64,000 bases of DNA. Source: Kitasatospora cheerisanensis KCTC 2395 (GTDB taxonomy: Bacteria; Actinomycetota; Actinomycetes; Streptomycetales; Streptomycetaceae). A program made the position numbers and the translations under genes. The notes under the pieces were generated by a model. The model was given only the letters and a program-made list of their open reading frames with translations, did no database searches and was not told the origin of the DNA. Shown one piece after another: positions 39,712 through 48,670 of this stretch. The DNA lies in NCBI RefSeq assembly GCF_000696185.1, contig NZ_KK853997.1:7461431-7525430 (forward strand), read 5' to 3'. The number at the start of each line of letters is the position of its first letter. Within the stretch, counting starts at the first letter, position 1.

Positions 39712-42192
39712 GTGTTCTCATCCCCGCGCAGACCGGCCGTCGCCGCGCTGGCCGCCGCCCTGCTGACCGCCGCGGTCGGCCTGGCAGCCGTCGCACCGAA
39801 CGCGGCGGCCGCGCCCGACGCCGCCGGCTACACCGTCACGGTGAGCGCCCCCGCGACGTACAGCCACCCGACCGACACCCCGGCGGTGCCGTACCTGGAC
39901 AAGGACGGCACCTTCTGGTTCCAGCAGTCCGCCGCGCTGTACGGCGCCAACGACCCGCGCTACTGGGACTTCTTCACCGGCGCCGACTTCGACACCGCCA
40001 CCCGCTCCGCCGCCGTCTCCAACGCCGTCAACCCGGCCAACGCGCAGGACAAGAACAACGACACCACCTGGCGCTGCAACAACAGCCCGACCGGGAGGAC
40101 CGCCACCGCCGCCACCGGCAGCAGCAGTTACGCGCACAAGAACTACTGCGACCTGTCCGGCATCTGGATCGACCCCGACACCGGGGACTGGTACGGCCTG
40201 GTGCACAACGAGTTCACCCCCCAACCCTTCGGCGACGGACTGCACTTCGACGCCATCGACTACGCCGTCTCCACCGACCAGGGCCGGACCTGGACCATCC
40301 GCGACCACGTGATCACCTCGCCGTACAGCACCACCCGCGGCGACACCACGCAGTTCCCGAACCAGACCTACTCGTACGGCGATGGCGACCAGCGCCTGCT
40401 GGTCGACGCGGCCTCCGGGTACTTCTACGTGTTCTACGGCTCCCGCGTGGTCGACAAGAGCGGCGGCTGGAAGGCGTTCTACGAGCACGTCGCCCGGGCC
40501 CCGATCGCCGCCAAGATGGCCCCCGGCTCCTGGCAGAAGTGGTACGACGGCACCTGGAGCGAGGCCGGCGTCGGCGGCCGCGAGTCCAACATGGTGCCCG
40601 TCGGCGCGAACAGCAGCACCGGGTACACCCCGGTCTCCGGCGAGTACGACCCGGCGCACACCGGCACCTCGGCCCAGCAGATCGCGGCCGGCCAGATGCC
40701 CGCCACCTCACCGCTGTTCGTCATGGACGTCACCTGGAACGCCTACCTCGGCCTGTACATCGGCGAACCGCAGGCCGTCGACCAGAGCGGCAACGCCCCG
40801 CAGCAGTTCTACGCCACCGACAACCTGGCCACCCAGAAGTGGACCCCGATCGGCGACACCGGCAGCTACCACACCGCGTCCTGGTACCGCTGGTTCCTGG
40901 ACGGCGCCAACCGCACCAGCTCCGCGATCGTCGGCAAGTCCTTCCGCTCGTACTGCGCGTTCGGCTGCTCCGGCGGCGCGTCCGGCCAGTACGTCAACGT
41001 CACCATCGACTCCGCCGCGCCCGCCGCGCCGGTCGACCCGAGCAAGGCGTACCGGATCGCGGGCGGCAACGGCCGGGTGCTCGCCCAGGTCTCCGGCAGC
41101 GGCGCCACCACCTCGCTGGCCGCGCCCACCGGCTCCGCGCTGGAGTCGTGGACCTTCGCGGCCAACGGCGACGGCTCCTACCGGATCGTCAACTCCTCGA
41201 CCGGGCAGCTGCTCGGCGTCAACTCCGGCGCGACGGCCGGGCGGGCCTGGGGCGCGCAGCCGACCGCGGCGTCCGCGCCCGCCGGCGGGCCGACCGTCGG
41301 CCAGCAGTGGTGGGTGCTGCGCGGCACGAACGCCGCCGGCGCGGCCGACGGCACCGTCCGGCTGGTGAACCGCTACAGCGGCCTGGCGCTCGGCGTGTCC
41401 GCCGCCACCGGCCGCCTCGCCGAGACCGCCCCCGCCCGCTCCTGGACCGACAGCAGCGGCAGCGGCGTCGGCGCGGGCCGCGCCGCGAGCGAGCAGGCCC
41501 TGACCCTGACGGCGGCCGGCAGCGCGCCGGAGACCGTCACCGTGACCAACCCCGGCAACCAGTCCACCAAGGTCAACACCGCGGTGTCGCTGCAACTCGG
41601 CGGCAACGACTCGGCCGGCAAGGCCCTGACCTTCAGCGCCACCGGTCTGCCCGCCGGCCTGTCGATCAGCCCGGCCGGCCTGATCACCGGCACCCCGACC
41701 GCCACCGGCTCCGCCACCGTCACGGTCACCGCGAGCTCCGGCACCGCCAGCGGATCCACCGCCTTCACCTGGGCGGTGAACCCGGCACTCGCCGGCACCC
41801 ACACCCTGACCGCCTCCGGCAAGGCCCTCGACGACCCCAACCACTCCACCACCGCCGGAACCCAGTTGGTGACCTGGACGCCGAACAGCGGGCAGAACCA
41901 GCGCTGGGTCTTCACCGCGCAGGCCGACGGCAGCTACCAGATCAGCAACGCCGAATCGACGCTCTGCATGGACGTCAACGGCGGCTCCGGCAGCGCCGGC
42001 GCGGCGATCATCCAGTACACCTGCACCGGCGGCAGCAACCAGCGCTGGATCGTGAGCGCCGCCGGCAGCGGATACACCATCGCCTCGCAGCAGAGCGGGC
42101 TGCTGGTCACCACCGCCTCCAGCAGTGACGGCGCGCTCGTCACCCAGCAGGCCGACACCGGCACCGCGCTTCAGCGCTGGACCATCGGCTGA
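39712..42192 (+). CDS. Large secreted protein: beta-propeller-like domain, RICIN domain, Ig-like domain, RICIN domain
   Basis: An 826-residue exported protein. GTG 39712 is preferred over GTG 39706 because GAGGGAG ends five bases before it. After a signal peptide (PAVAALAAALLTAAVGLAAV, cleavage near AAA-APD) comes a domain of about 400 residues with an Asp-box (STDQGRTW) and aromatic-rich strands, suggesting a sialidase-like propeller. Next is a RICIN trefoil (about 440-590; KAYRIAGGNGRVLAQ), a He_PIG-type Ig-like domain (about 595-690; LPAGLSISPAGLITGTPTAT), and a second RICIN trefoil (about 700-826; NQRWVFTAQADGSYQISNAE). It probably binds or degrades complex polysaccharide or glycoconjugate outside the cell. 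Confidence 0.82.
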   Translation: MFSSPRRPAVAALAAALLTAAVGLAAVAPNAAAAPDAAGYTVTVSAPATYSHPTDTPAVPYLDKDGTFWFQQSAALYGANDPRYWDFFTGADFDTATRSAAVSNAVNPANAQDKNNDTTWRCNNSPTGRTATAATGSSSYAHKNYCDLSGIWIDPDTGDWYGLVHNEFTPQPFGDGLHFDAIDYAVSTDQGRTWTIRDHVITSPYSTTRGDTTQFPNQTYSYGDGDQRLLVDAASGYFYVFYGSRVVDKSGGWKAFYEHVARAPIAAKMAPGSWQKWYDGTWSEAGVGGRESNMVPVGANSSTGYTPVSGEYDPAHTGTSAQQIAAGQMPATSPLFVMDVTWNAYLGLYIGEPQAVDQSGNAPQQFYATDNLATQKWTPIGDTGSYHTASWYRWFLDGANRTSSAIVGKSFRSYCAFGCSGGASGQYVNVTIDSAAPAAPVDPSKAYRIAGGNGRVLAQVSGSGATTSLAAPTGSALESWTFAANGDGSYRIVNSSTGQLLGVNSGATAGRAWGAQPTAASAPAGGPTVGQQWWVLRGTNAAGAADGTVRLVNRYSGLALGVSAATGRLAETAPARSWTDSSGSGVGAGRAASEQALTLTAAGSAPETVTVTNPGNQSTKVNTAVSLQLGGNDSAGKALTFSATGLPAGLSISPAGLITGTPTATGSATVTVTASSGTASGSTAFTWAVNPALAGTHTLTASGKALDDPNHSTTAGTQLVTWTPNSGQNQRWVFTAQADGSYQISNAESTLCMDVNGGSGSAGAAIIQYTCTGGSNQRWIVSAAGSGYTIASQQSGLLVTTASSSDGALVTQQADTGTALQRWTIG

Positions 42193-42203
42193 CGGAACAC
42201 CAC

Positions 42204-42237
42204 CGGCGCGGCGGAGGCACCCGGCCCCGCCGCGCCG
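42204..42237. terminator. Bidirectional terminator between convergent genes
   Basis: Perfect 11-bp arms CGGCGCGGCGG and CCGCCGCGCCG with a 12-base loop, placed between the stop at 42192 (+) and bioD stop at 42244 (-). Confidence 0.75.
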
Positions 42238-42243
42238 CACCGG

Positions 42244-42978
42244 TCAGCCCGGGTGGTGGGCCGCCGCGAACGCCGCCGCGTCCCAGTGGCCGCCCAGCGA
42301 CGGGGCGAGCGAGGCCGCCGCCAACTCCCGGAACGCGGCCGGGGTTTCGGCCGCCGCCGCACCGGCCGGCAGCGCGCCGAGCAGCGGGGCGCCGGCGGCG
42401 GACGGCAGGTCGGCCAGGTTGCAGCGGGCCGCCAGGTCCGGATCGGCGGGCCAACTGCCCACCAGCACGCCGCGCAGCGCCAGACCGCGGTGGCGCAGCG
42501 CCTCGGCGGTCAGCGCGGTCGCGTTCAGGGTGCCCAGCCCGGCCGCCGCGACGAGCAGGAACTCGACCTGCACGCCCGCGAGTTCGCAGGCCGCGGCGAG
42601 ATCGGCGAGCGTCCGGCCCTGCTGGTCGTAGCGGACCAGCAGCCCGCCCGCGCCCTCCACCAGCACCGTCCCGAAGCGGTCCGCCAGGTCGGTGACGGCC
42701 TTCGCCACGTCCTCCGGTGCGAGCGGCGGCAGCCCGGCCCGGCGGGCAGCCGTGTCGGGCGCCAACGGCTCGGGGTAGCGGGCCAGTTCGACGCCGTGCA
42801 CCAGCGGCCCGGCCAGCCGGGCCACCTCGTCCACGTCCCCCGGCTCGCCCGGCGCCAGCCCCGTCTGCCCCGGCTTGAGCACCGCCACCGGGTCGGTGCG
42901 GAGCGCGGCCAGGGCGGCGGTGCTGACGGTCTTGCCGACCTCGGTGCCGGTGCCGGTGACGAACAGGACGGGCGACAT
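42244..42978 (-). CDS. bioD: Dethiobiotin synthetase
   Basis: A 244-residue ATP-dependent carboxylase that closes the ureido ring of dethiobiotin. The P-loop reads TGTGTEVGKT (residues 8-17), followed by the substrate lysine in AVLKPGQTG, and VLVEGAGGLLV with the acidic residue that binds magnesium. LGTLNATALTAEALR is the conserved serine/threonine-rich region. It is the last gene of the biotin unit bioB-bioA-bioD, 60 bases after bioA. bioF is not adjacent and must be elsewhere. Confidence 0.95.
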   Translation of the reverse strand: MSPVLFVTGTGTEVGKTVSTAALAALRTDPVAVLKPGQTGLAPGEPGDVDEVARLAGPLVHGVELARYPEPLAPDTAARRAGLPPLAPEDVAKAVTDLADRFGTVLVEGAGGLLVRYDQQGRTLADLAAACELAGVQVEFLLVAAAGLGTLNATALTAEALRHRGLALRGVLVGSWPADPDLAARCNLADLPSAAGAPLLGALPAGAAAAETPAAFRELAAASLAPSLGGHWDAAAFAAAHHPG

Positions 42979-43038
42979 GGTGCTTCCTCGGGACGACGGT
43001 GCGGTGGAGCAGCTGGAACAGGAAGGGCCGACGGCGGG

Positions 43039-44349
43039 TCAGCCGCCGTGCGCCGCGTGCGAGGCGGCGGCCGCGGCGGCGACGGCGCGGCCGATCGCAG
43101 CCACGTCCGGATCGCCGGTGACGAACGGCGGCATGGTGTAGATCAGGTCGCGGAACGGCCGCAGCCAGACGCCCTGTTCGGCCGCGGCGGCGGTCGCGGC
43201 CGCCATGTCGACCGGCGCGTCCAACTGCACCACGCCGATCGCGCCGAGCACCCGGACGTCCCGCACGCCCGGTTGCCCGGTGCACGGGGCGAGCGCGTCG
43301 CGGAGCGCCGCCTCGATGCGCTTGACCTCGGTGCGCCAGTCCTGACGCAGCAGCAGGTCGATCGAGGCGTTGGCGGCCGCAGCGGCCAGCGGGTTGCCCA
43401 TGAAGGTGGGGCCGTGGGCCAGCACCGGGACCTCGCCGCGCGAGATGCCCTCGGCGACCCTGCTGGTGCACAGGGTGGCGGCCAGCGTCAGGTAGCCGCC
43501 GGTCAGCGCCTTCCCGAGGCACATCACGTCCGGCGAGACGCCCGCGTGGTCGGCGGCGAACAGCTCGCCGGTGCGGCCGAAGCCGGTGGCGATCTCGTCG
43601 AAGACCAGCAGCACGTCGTGCGCGTCGCACAGCTCGCGCAGCGCGGTCAGGTAGGCGGGGGAGTGGAAGCGCATGCCGCCCGCGCCCTGCACCACCGGCT
43701 CGACGATCACCGCGGCCAGCTCGCCGGCATGACGGCCGATCAGCTCGGCCAGGTGCGCCAGGTACGCCGGGTCGGCAGGCGCGTCGTACCCGGAGGGCGG
43801 CTCCTCGGCGAACAGCTGACGGGGCAGCACCCCGCCCCACAGGTGGTGCATCCCGCCCTCGGGGTCGCACACCGACATGGGGTGGAAGGTGTCGCCGTGG
43901 TAGCCGCCGCGCCAGGTCAGCACCCGGTGCTTCTCCGGCCGGCCCAGCGACTGCCAGTACTGCAGGCACATCTTCAGCGCGACCTCGACCGCCACCGAAC
44001 CGGAGTCGGCGAGGAACACGTGCTGCAACGGATCCGGCGTCAACTCCACCAGCTTGGCGGCGAGTTCGACCGCCGGACGGTGCGTCAGCCCGCCGAACAT
44101 GACGTGGCTCATCCGCCCCAGCTGGTCGCGGACGGCGGCATCCAGCTCCGGGTGCCGGTAGCCGTGGATGGCCGCCCACCAGGAGGACATGCCGTCGATC
44201 AGCTCGTGGTGCCCGCCGACCGGCTGGGCCAGCCGCAGGCGCACGCCCGCGGCCGACTCCACCACGAACGGCCGGACCGTCCCCGGCATCGGACCGTACG
44301 GGTGCCAGACGTGCGCCCGATCCAGGTCGAGCAACTGCGCGGCGTCCAT
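43039..44349 (-). CDS. bioA: Adenosylmethionine-8-amino-7-oxononanoate aminotransferase
   Basis: A 436-residue class III PLP aminotransferase that makes 7,8-diaminopelargonate using SAM as amino donor. HVWHPYGPM at the N-terminus is diagnostic of BioA. Other motifs are DGMSSWWAAIHGYRHPELD, LADSGSVAVEVALKM (PLP phosphate), VLLVFDEIATGFGRTG with the PLP-ring Asp, and MCLGKALTGGYL with the Schiff-base Lys. The ATG overlaps the bioB stop by one base (TGATG), so translation is coupled. Confidence 0.96.
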   Translation of the reverse strand: MDAAQLLDLDRAHVWHPYGPMPGTVRPFVVESAAGVRLRLAQPVGGHHELIDGMSSWWAAIHGYRHPELDAAVRDQLGRMSHVMFGGLTHRPAVELAAKLVELTPDPLQHVFLADSGSVAVEVALKMCLQYWQSLGRPEKHRVLTWRGGYHGDTFHPMSVCDPEGGMHHLWGGVLPRQLFAEEPPSGYDAPADPAYLAHLAELIGRHAGELAAVIVEPVVQGAGGMRFHSPAYLTALRELCDAHDVLLVFDEIATGFGRTGELFAADHAGVSPDVMCLGKALTGGYLTLAATLCTSRVAEGISRGEVPVLAHGPTFMGNPLAAAAANASIDLLLRQDWRTEVKRIEAALRDALAPCTGQPGVRDVRVLGAIGVVQLDAPVDMAAATAAAAEQGVWLRPFRDLIYTMPPFVTGDPDVAAIGRAVAAAAAASHAAHGG

Positions 44350-45575
44350 CAGGCGTTCGGCGCCAGCTCGGTGCCCGCGCCGCGGCGGCGGACCCGCACC
44401 AGGTCGGTGCGCGCCTCGTCGCTTTCGCCGGCCGCGGCCTCTGCTTCGACGTCGGCCCCGGTCGCGGAGTGGCCGCCGCACGGGCCGCAGGCGCCCGTCC
44501 CGCAGGCGTCCGCCGCGTCCTCGCCGTGGCCGCCGCAGGCCGAGGCGCCGCCGCAGCCGCCGGCCGCGGTGACCCGGTGCCGGGGCAGGGTGGTCTGCTC
44601 GGCGCCCTCAACCTCGAAGCCCGCGTCCTTGATCATGTCGAGGTCGGCCTGACCGGCCTGGCCCTCGCTGGTCAGGTAGTCGCCGAGGAAGATCGAGTTG
44701 GCGATGTGCAGGCCCAGCGGCTGCATGGAGCGCAGGTGCACCTCGCGGCCGCCCGCGATCCGGACCTCGATGTCGGGGCAGACGAACCGGACCATCGCCA
44801 GGATCCGCAGGCAGCGCTGCGGCGTCAGGTTCCACTCCTCGGCGAGCGGGGTGCCCTCGAACGGGATCAGGAAGTTGACCGGCACCGAGTCCGGGTCCAG
44901 CTCGCGCAGCGCGAACACCACGTCGACCAGGTCCGCGTCGCTCTCGCCCATGCCCGCGATCAGGCCCGAGCAGGCCGACAGGCCCGCGCCGTGCGCCTTG
45001 GCCACGGTGTCCACCCGGTCCGCGTAGGTGTGGGTGGTGGTGATGTCGCCGTAGGTGCTCTCGGAGGTGTTCAGGTTGTGGTTGTAGGCGTCCGCGCCGG
45101 CCGCCTTCAGGCGCTCGGCCTGATTGTCCGACAGCAGGCCCAGGCAGGCGCACACCTCGACCTGCTCGTCCGCGTCCTTGATCGCCGCGATGGTGTCCGC
45201 GACGCGGTCGATGTCCCGGTCCGTCGGCCCGCGCCCGCTGGCGACCAGGCAGACCCGCTTCGCGCCGCCGGCCACACCGGCGGCCGCCGCCTCGGCGGCC
45301 TGCTCCGGCTTCAGCCAGGTGTACTTGAGGATCTCGGCCTTGGACCCGAGGCGCTGCGAGCAGTACGAGCAGTCCTCCGGGCAGAGGCCGCTCTTCAGGT
45401 TCACCAGGTAGTTGAGCTTCACCCGGCGCCCGAACCACTGCCGGCGCACCCGCCCGGCCGCCGCGACCACGTCCAGCAGCTCGTCATCCGTGGTGGCCAG
45501 TACGGCCAGCGCCTCCTCGCGGGTGGGCAGTTCCCGGCGAAGGCCCTTGTCGGTCAGCGTGTCGAGGAGATCCAT
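44349..45575 (-). CDS. bioB: Biotin synthase with a Cys/Gly-rich tail
   Basis: A 408-residue radical SAM enzyme that inserts sulfur into dethiobiotin. The radical SAM cluster is CPEDCSYC; further conserved parts are LNYLVNLKSGLCP, GLSACSGLIAGMGES and VPVNFLIPFEGTPL. ATG 45575 (MDLLDTLTD) matches the family start. After the catalytic domain (about 330 residues) comes a tail with GGCGGASACGGHGED and CGTGACGPCGGH, six cysteines and two histidines, then a basic end RVRRRGAGTELAPNA. Such tails occur in streptomycete BioB proteins; a role in rebuilding the sacrificed Fe-S cluster is a guess. It is first in the bioBAD unit. Confidence 0.96.
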   Translation of the reverse strand: MDLLDTLTDKGLRRELPTREEALAVLATTDDELLDVVAAAGRVRRQWFGRRVKLNYLVNLKSGLCPEDCSYCSQRLGSKAEILKYTWLKPEQAAEAAAAGVAGGAKRVCLVASGRGPTDRDIDRVADTIAAIKDADEQVEVCACLGLLSDNQAERLKAAGADAYNHNLNTSESTYGDITTTHTYADRVDTVAKAHGAGLSACSGLIAGMGESDADLVDVVFALRELDPDSVPVNFLIPFEGTPLAEEWNLTPQRCLRILAMVRFVCPDIEVRIAGGREVHLRSMQPLGLHIANSIFLGDYLTSEGQAGQADLDMIKDAGFEVEGAEQTTLPRHRVTAAGGCGGASACGGHGEDAADACGTGACGPCGGHSATGADVEAEAAAGESDEARTDLVRVRRRGAGTELAPNA

Positions 45576-45719
45576 GGGCTCGATCCTGCCCGGGCGGCCC
45601 CGCAGTCCGCCAGAGGGAACACGCCAGAAGATCGCCCGGAGCGTGTGCGAGTAGTCACAACCCGCCGTGACCTGGCGCTTTACACACCATCGGACGGGAT
45701 GCGGAGTCCGTTCGGCAGC

Positions 45720-45737
45720 TGTGAGACATTCCTCACA
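45720..45737. promoter_or_regulatory. Palindrome upstream of bioB resembling a CRP-type site
   Basis: TGTGAGACATTCCTCACA: perfect six-base arms TGTGAG/CTCACA with a six-base spacer, 145 bases upstream of bioB. A second, overlapping TCACACAATGTGA follows. The spacing is that of CRP/FNR-family operators. The target could be bioB or an unseen plus-strand transcript. Confidence 0.5.
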
Positions 45738-45837
45738 CAATGTGACGACGGGTCAGCGGGGCGCTGCCGCGGCGGGGGTCGGCGGCGGTCCCGCGTGCCC
45801 GAGCACGGCGCACGGCGGAGGGAGCACGGAGCACGGC

Positions 45838-46332
45838 TCAGGGTCGGAGCCCGCGCCGGTACCAGGTGCCCGAAGCGCCGCCGAGATCGGCCGGACCCGC
45901 CGGGCCGACCGGGGTGAACCCGGCCTTGGCCAGCACCCGTTGGGAGGCGAGGTTCGCGTGCGTGGTCGCCGCCCGCAGCGTGTGCAGGCCGTACCGGGCC
46001 GCCGCGATCCGGCACAGCTCCAGGACGGCCCCGGTGGCCACGCCGCGGCCGGCCGCCCGCTCGGCGACCCGGTAGCCGAGAGTGGCTCCACCGTCCGCCA
46101 GGTCGTACAGGTTGAACCTGCCGAGGACCGCGCCATCCTCGGCGACCAGCAGGTGGAAGACGCAGACGCCGGCCTCCTGTTCCGCCAGCAGGGCCTGGTG
46201 CCGCTCGGCGAAGCGGTCGAAGTAGGCGTCGCCGCGGTCGGGGACCGAAGCGGCGAAGTACGCGCGGTTCGCCGCCTCGAAGGCCAGCACCGCCGGGGCG
46301 TGGTCGGCGCGCAGCCGCTGCAACTCGGTCAT
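45838..46332 (-). CDS. RimJ/RimL-type GNAT acetyltransferase
   Basis: A 164-residue acetyltransferase. The RimJ/L pattern is clear: FEAANRAYFAASVPDRGDAYFDRFAERH, VLGRFNLYDLADGGATLGYRV, the CoA loop AERAAGRGVATGAVLELC, and TTHANLASQRVLAKAGFTPVG. Family members acetylate protein N-termini or small amines. It stands alone upstream of the bioB promoter region and 115 bases downstream of the methyltransferase gene. Confidence 0.9.
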   Translation of the reverse strand: MTELQRLRADHAPAVLAFEAANRAYFAASVPDRGDAYFDRFAERHQALLAEQEAGVCVFHLLVAEDGAVLGRFNLYDLADGGATLGYRVAERAAGRGVATGAVLELCRIAAARYGLHTLRAATTHANLASQRVLAKAGFTPVGPAGPADLGGASGTWYRRGLRP

Positions 46333-46447
46333 CCGCCCGACAGTACCGAGCCGGTGGGGCCGGCCCCATCCGATTTTTCGCGGGCAGCGGGCAGTGAGCA
46401 GTGAGCGGTGGGCGGTGGCAGCGGGCGGCGCTCGGGCCTGCGGGGCG

Positions 46448-47260
46448 CTACGGCTTGCGGGCCAGCGCGCAGGAGATCATCTGCTCCCACACCGTCGGCT
46501 CGCGCCGCGGCGAGCCGGTCGGGGCGGACACCGTCTCCGGGCGCCACGCGGAGCAGCTCACCAGGCCGGGTTCGAGGAGTTCGAGACCGCCGAACAGGTC
46601 CAGGATCTCCCGGTCGGTGCGCCAGCGGCCGCGGCCGAGGCTGCCCTGCAACTTCCGCTCCGCCAGCCGGCATTCCTCGTTCCCGCCGGACCGGAAGTGC
46701 GAGAGGTAGAGCTGACTGCCCGACGGCACCCGCTCCGTCCACCAGCGGACCAGCTCGGCGGGTCGCTCGGCGTCGTCGAGGTGGTGCAGGACGGCGCTGA
46801 ACACCAGGCCCACCGGCTGGTCGAAGTCGATCAGGTCCGCCACCTCGGGGCGGCGCCGGATCTCCGCGGGCTCGCGCAGGTCCGCCAGGACCACCGAGCT
46901 GCGCCCGTCGGCGGCCAACAGGGCGCGCCCGTGGGCGAGTACGGTCGGGTCGTTGTCGACGTACACCACGCGCGCGTCGGGACGGTGCCGGCGGGCGACC
47001 TGGTGCACGTTGTCGGCGGTCGGCAGTCCGCTGCCCAGGTCGAGGAACTGGCGGATGCCGGTGGTCGCCATCGCCGCCACGGCCCGGATCAGGGCCCGGC
47101 GGTTCTCGACCGGGACGGCCACCGAACCGGGCAGCTCCCGGAGGAAGTAGTCCCCGATCTCGCGGTCGACCGGGTAGTTGTCGTGCCCGCCGAGCAGATA
47201 GTCGTAAATTCGGGCGACGCTCGGCTTCGAGCGGTCCACTGCCGGAGTGTCATCCGCCAT
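46448..47260 (-). CDS. SAM-dependent methyltransferase, DUF574 (TehB-like) type
   Basis: A 270-residue member of the DUF574 methyltransferases that are very numerous in Streptomyces. The N-terminal SVARIYDYLLGGHDNYPVDR is the family fingerprint. Motif I is FLDLGSGLPTADNVHQVA, followed by VVYVDNDPTVLAHGRALL, and LRWWT-like LVRWWTERVPSGSQLYLSHF. The substrates of this family are largely unknown. It is transcribed alone; the 47261-47359 gap has no gene. Confidence 0.92.
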   Translation of the reverse strand: MADDTPAVDRSKPSVARIYDYLLGGHDNYPVDREIGDYFLRELPGSVAVPVENRRALIRAVAAMATTGIRQFLDLGSGLPTADNVHQVARRHRPDARVVYVDNDPTVLAHGRALLAADGRSSVVLADLREPAEIRRRPEVADLIDFDQPVGLVFSAVLHHLDDAERPAELVRWWTERVPSGSQLYLSHFRSGGNEECRLAERKLQGSLGRGRWRTDREILDLFGGLELLEPGLVSCSAWRPETVSAPTGSPRREPTVWEQMISCALARKP

Positions 47261-47359
47261 CGAACCAACCCCTGTCTTCCGGATTGCCGACGGACCGATG
47301 GTAGGAGCGGAACCGGCCGGCGGAGAAGGTGAATCGCCGTGCGCGACCGATTCCTTCGG

Positions 47360-47905
47360 TCAACCGCAGTCGCACGGGCCGGATTCGACCGAGCCCACCC
47401 GTTCCATCCGCCGGACCTCCCTCCGTGCCGCCTCCAGGTGGCCGAGGTCCAGGGCCATCGCGGCCCGCCCGGCGACGTAGAAGACGTCCTCGCGGACCCG
47501 CGGGTCCAGGTGCCGCCGGCGGCACAGCGCCAGGAACCGCACCTCCAGGCTGAGTTCGACGCACGCCAGTTCGTCGTGGAGGACCACGGGGAGCACGGCC
47601 CGCCGCAGGTCCTTGGCGTAGTCGCGGGTCTGCCGGTCGGCCTCGTCGGGCCGGGCCTCGGCGGGGCGGTACGGGTGGTCGGCCCAGTCCTCCTCGGCCC
47701 AGTGGACGAGCTCGTCCAGGCACTGCGCGGCGACGTCGAGTTCCGGGGGCGAGGCCGCGAGCGCGGCTTCGGCCTCGGCGGTCAGCAGGGCGAGCCGGCG
47801 CCGCGCGTCCTCGTCCCCCGCCACGCACACGGCGACGAAGCCCGCCAGCACGTCGAGCCGCTGGGACACCTCCGCGCGCTGCCAGATCTCGTGGAGTTCC
47901 GTCAT
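47360..47905 (-). CDS. Helical hypothetical protein
   Basis: A 181-residue protein starting at ATG 47905. It is almost all helical and acidic to neutral (SQRLDVLAGFVAVCVAGDED, LDELVHWAEEDWADHPYRPA, EVRFLALCRRRHLDPRVRED), ending with GPCDCG. No domain was recognised. Codon use is fully typical of the genome, so it is probably native. No functional partner is suggested by its neighbours. Confidence 0.6.
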   Translation of the reverse strand: MTELHEIWQRAEVSQRLDVLAGFVAVCVAGDEDARRRLALLTAEAEAALAASPPELDVAAQCLDELVHWAEEDWADHPYRPAEARPDEADRQTRDYAKDLRRAVLPVVLHDELACVELSLEVRFLALCRRRHLDPRVREDVFYVAGRAAMALDLGHLEAARREVRRMERVGSVESGPCDCG

Positions 47906-48084
47906 TCACCGTTCCCGTTCGCCGGCCGTTCCTCCGGGCACCCTACGACGCGTCCCCGCCGGTGGGTCCAGCGGTTATTCGCGGGCCCGGAAAGCCGGTC
48001 CCGGGCGAATTCCGTGGCGAAAGGTGGCAGACGGATCGCGCGGTCGCGGGTACGGTCGGAGACATCGGGACGGGAGGGCAGCAC

Positions 48085-48348
48085 ATGACCGCCATGGCGG
48101 AGTCCGGCACCCTGCGGGTGCCGCGGAGCATCAACGGCATCGAGCATGCGCTCACTTACGACGAGCGCGCCCGCTTCTACGCCGAACTCGGGCCGCTGGA
48201 GGACCCGTTGGACCGGGAGGCGGTGATCACCTCCTGGTGGCTGCGGGCGATGTCCGCCGCGTACGGCAGCGACCGGTCCGGGTACCGGGCGGCCGTCGGG
48301 CAGGTGCTCGCCACGGGCCGGGGGCCGCAGGCCGGGGCGGTCGCGTGA
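48085..48348 (+). CDS. Small hypothetical protein, first gene of an overlapping pair
   Basis: An 87-residue protein starting at ATG 48085 with GGAGGG six bases upstream. It reads LRVPRSINGIEHALTYDERA, then RFYAELGPLEDPLDREAVI and SWWLRAMSAAYG. The N-terminal strand followed by helices recalls small antitoxin-like or partner proteins, but no known family was assigned. Its stop overlaps the start of the next gene (GTGA). The order, sizes and overlap resemble type II toxin-antitoxin modules. Confidence 0.6.
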   Translation: MTAMAESGTLRVPRSINGIEHALTYDERARFYAELGPLEDPLDREAVITSWWLRAMSAAYGSDRSGYRAAVGQVLATGRGPQAGAVA

Positions 48349-48605
48349 AGGGCTGGCGGGTCTGGTTGCAGGAGCAGCCCGCCCAGACGATGGTCGAAAT
48401 CTCCAAGGCGGACGACCTGCTCTTCGCGCTCGTCACGGCGGTGCTGGTGACGCTCGACGACCGGGCCGGCTCCGCCGTCGACGAGTGGGGCGAACTGCGC
48501 AGCGCGGTGCTCGCCCCCTCCGTCACGGCCGAACTGTTCGTCAACCCGGACGAGCGGACCATCGACGTCCTGCGCCTGGTGTGGATCCCGGGCCTCGGCG
48601 ACTGA
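48345..48605 (+). CDS. Small hypothetical protein, second gene of the pair
   Basis: An 86-residue protein starting at GTG 48345, inside the end of the preceding gene. It has a basic start (KGWRVWLQEQPAQTMVEI), a long hydrophobic helix (DLLFALVTAVLVTLDDRAG), and a strand-rich end (AELFVNPDERTIDVLRLVWI). The end VNPDERTIDVLRLVWIPG resembles the final strands of RelE/ParE-type toxins (DxxxxxVxVLRVxH-like), but the basic catalytic residues are not evident. It is a candidate toxin of a TA-like pair, with low certainty. Confidence 0.55.
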   Translation: MKGWRVWLQEQPAQTMVEISKADDLLFALVTAVLVTLDDRAGSAVDEWGELRSAVLAPSVTAELFVNPDERTIDVLRLVWIPGLGD

Positions 48606-48616
48606 GCGGGCGGCCG

Positions 48617-48670
48617 GTGCGGCGGCTGCCGGCCGTGCGAGGGCTGCTGGCGGTGCGAGGGCTGCCGGCG
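48617..48670. repeat. Three 18-bp tandem units
   Basis: Three consecutive units of the form GTGCGAGGGCTGCCGGCG (48617-48634, 48635-48652, 48653-48670) with two or three changes in the first. They lie just downstream of the overlapping gene pair. The remaining 48671-48812 holds no gene. Confidence 0.7.

Noticed and set aside
39651..42128. An 825-codon plus-strand frame
   Set aside because: Arginine-rich frame overlapping the secreted propeller-RICIN gene in another phase; the latter has signal peptide and domains.
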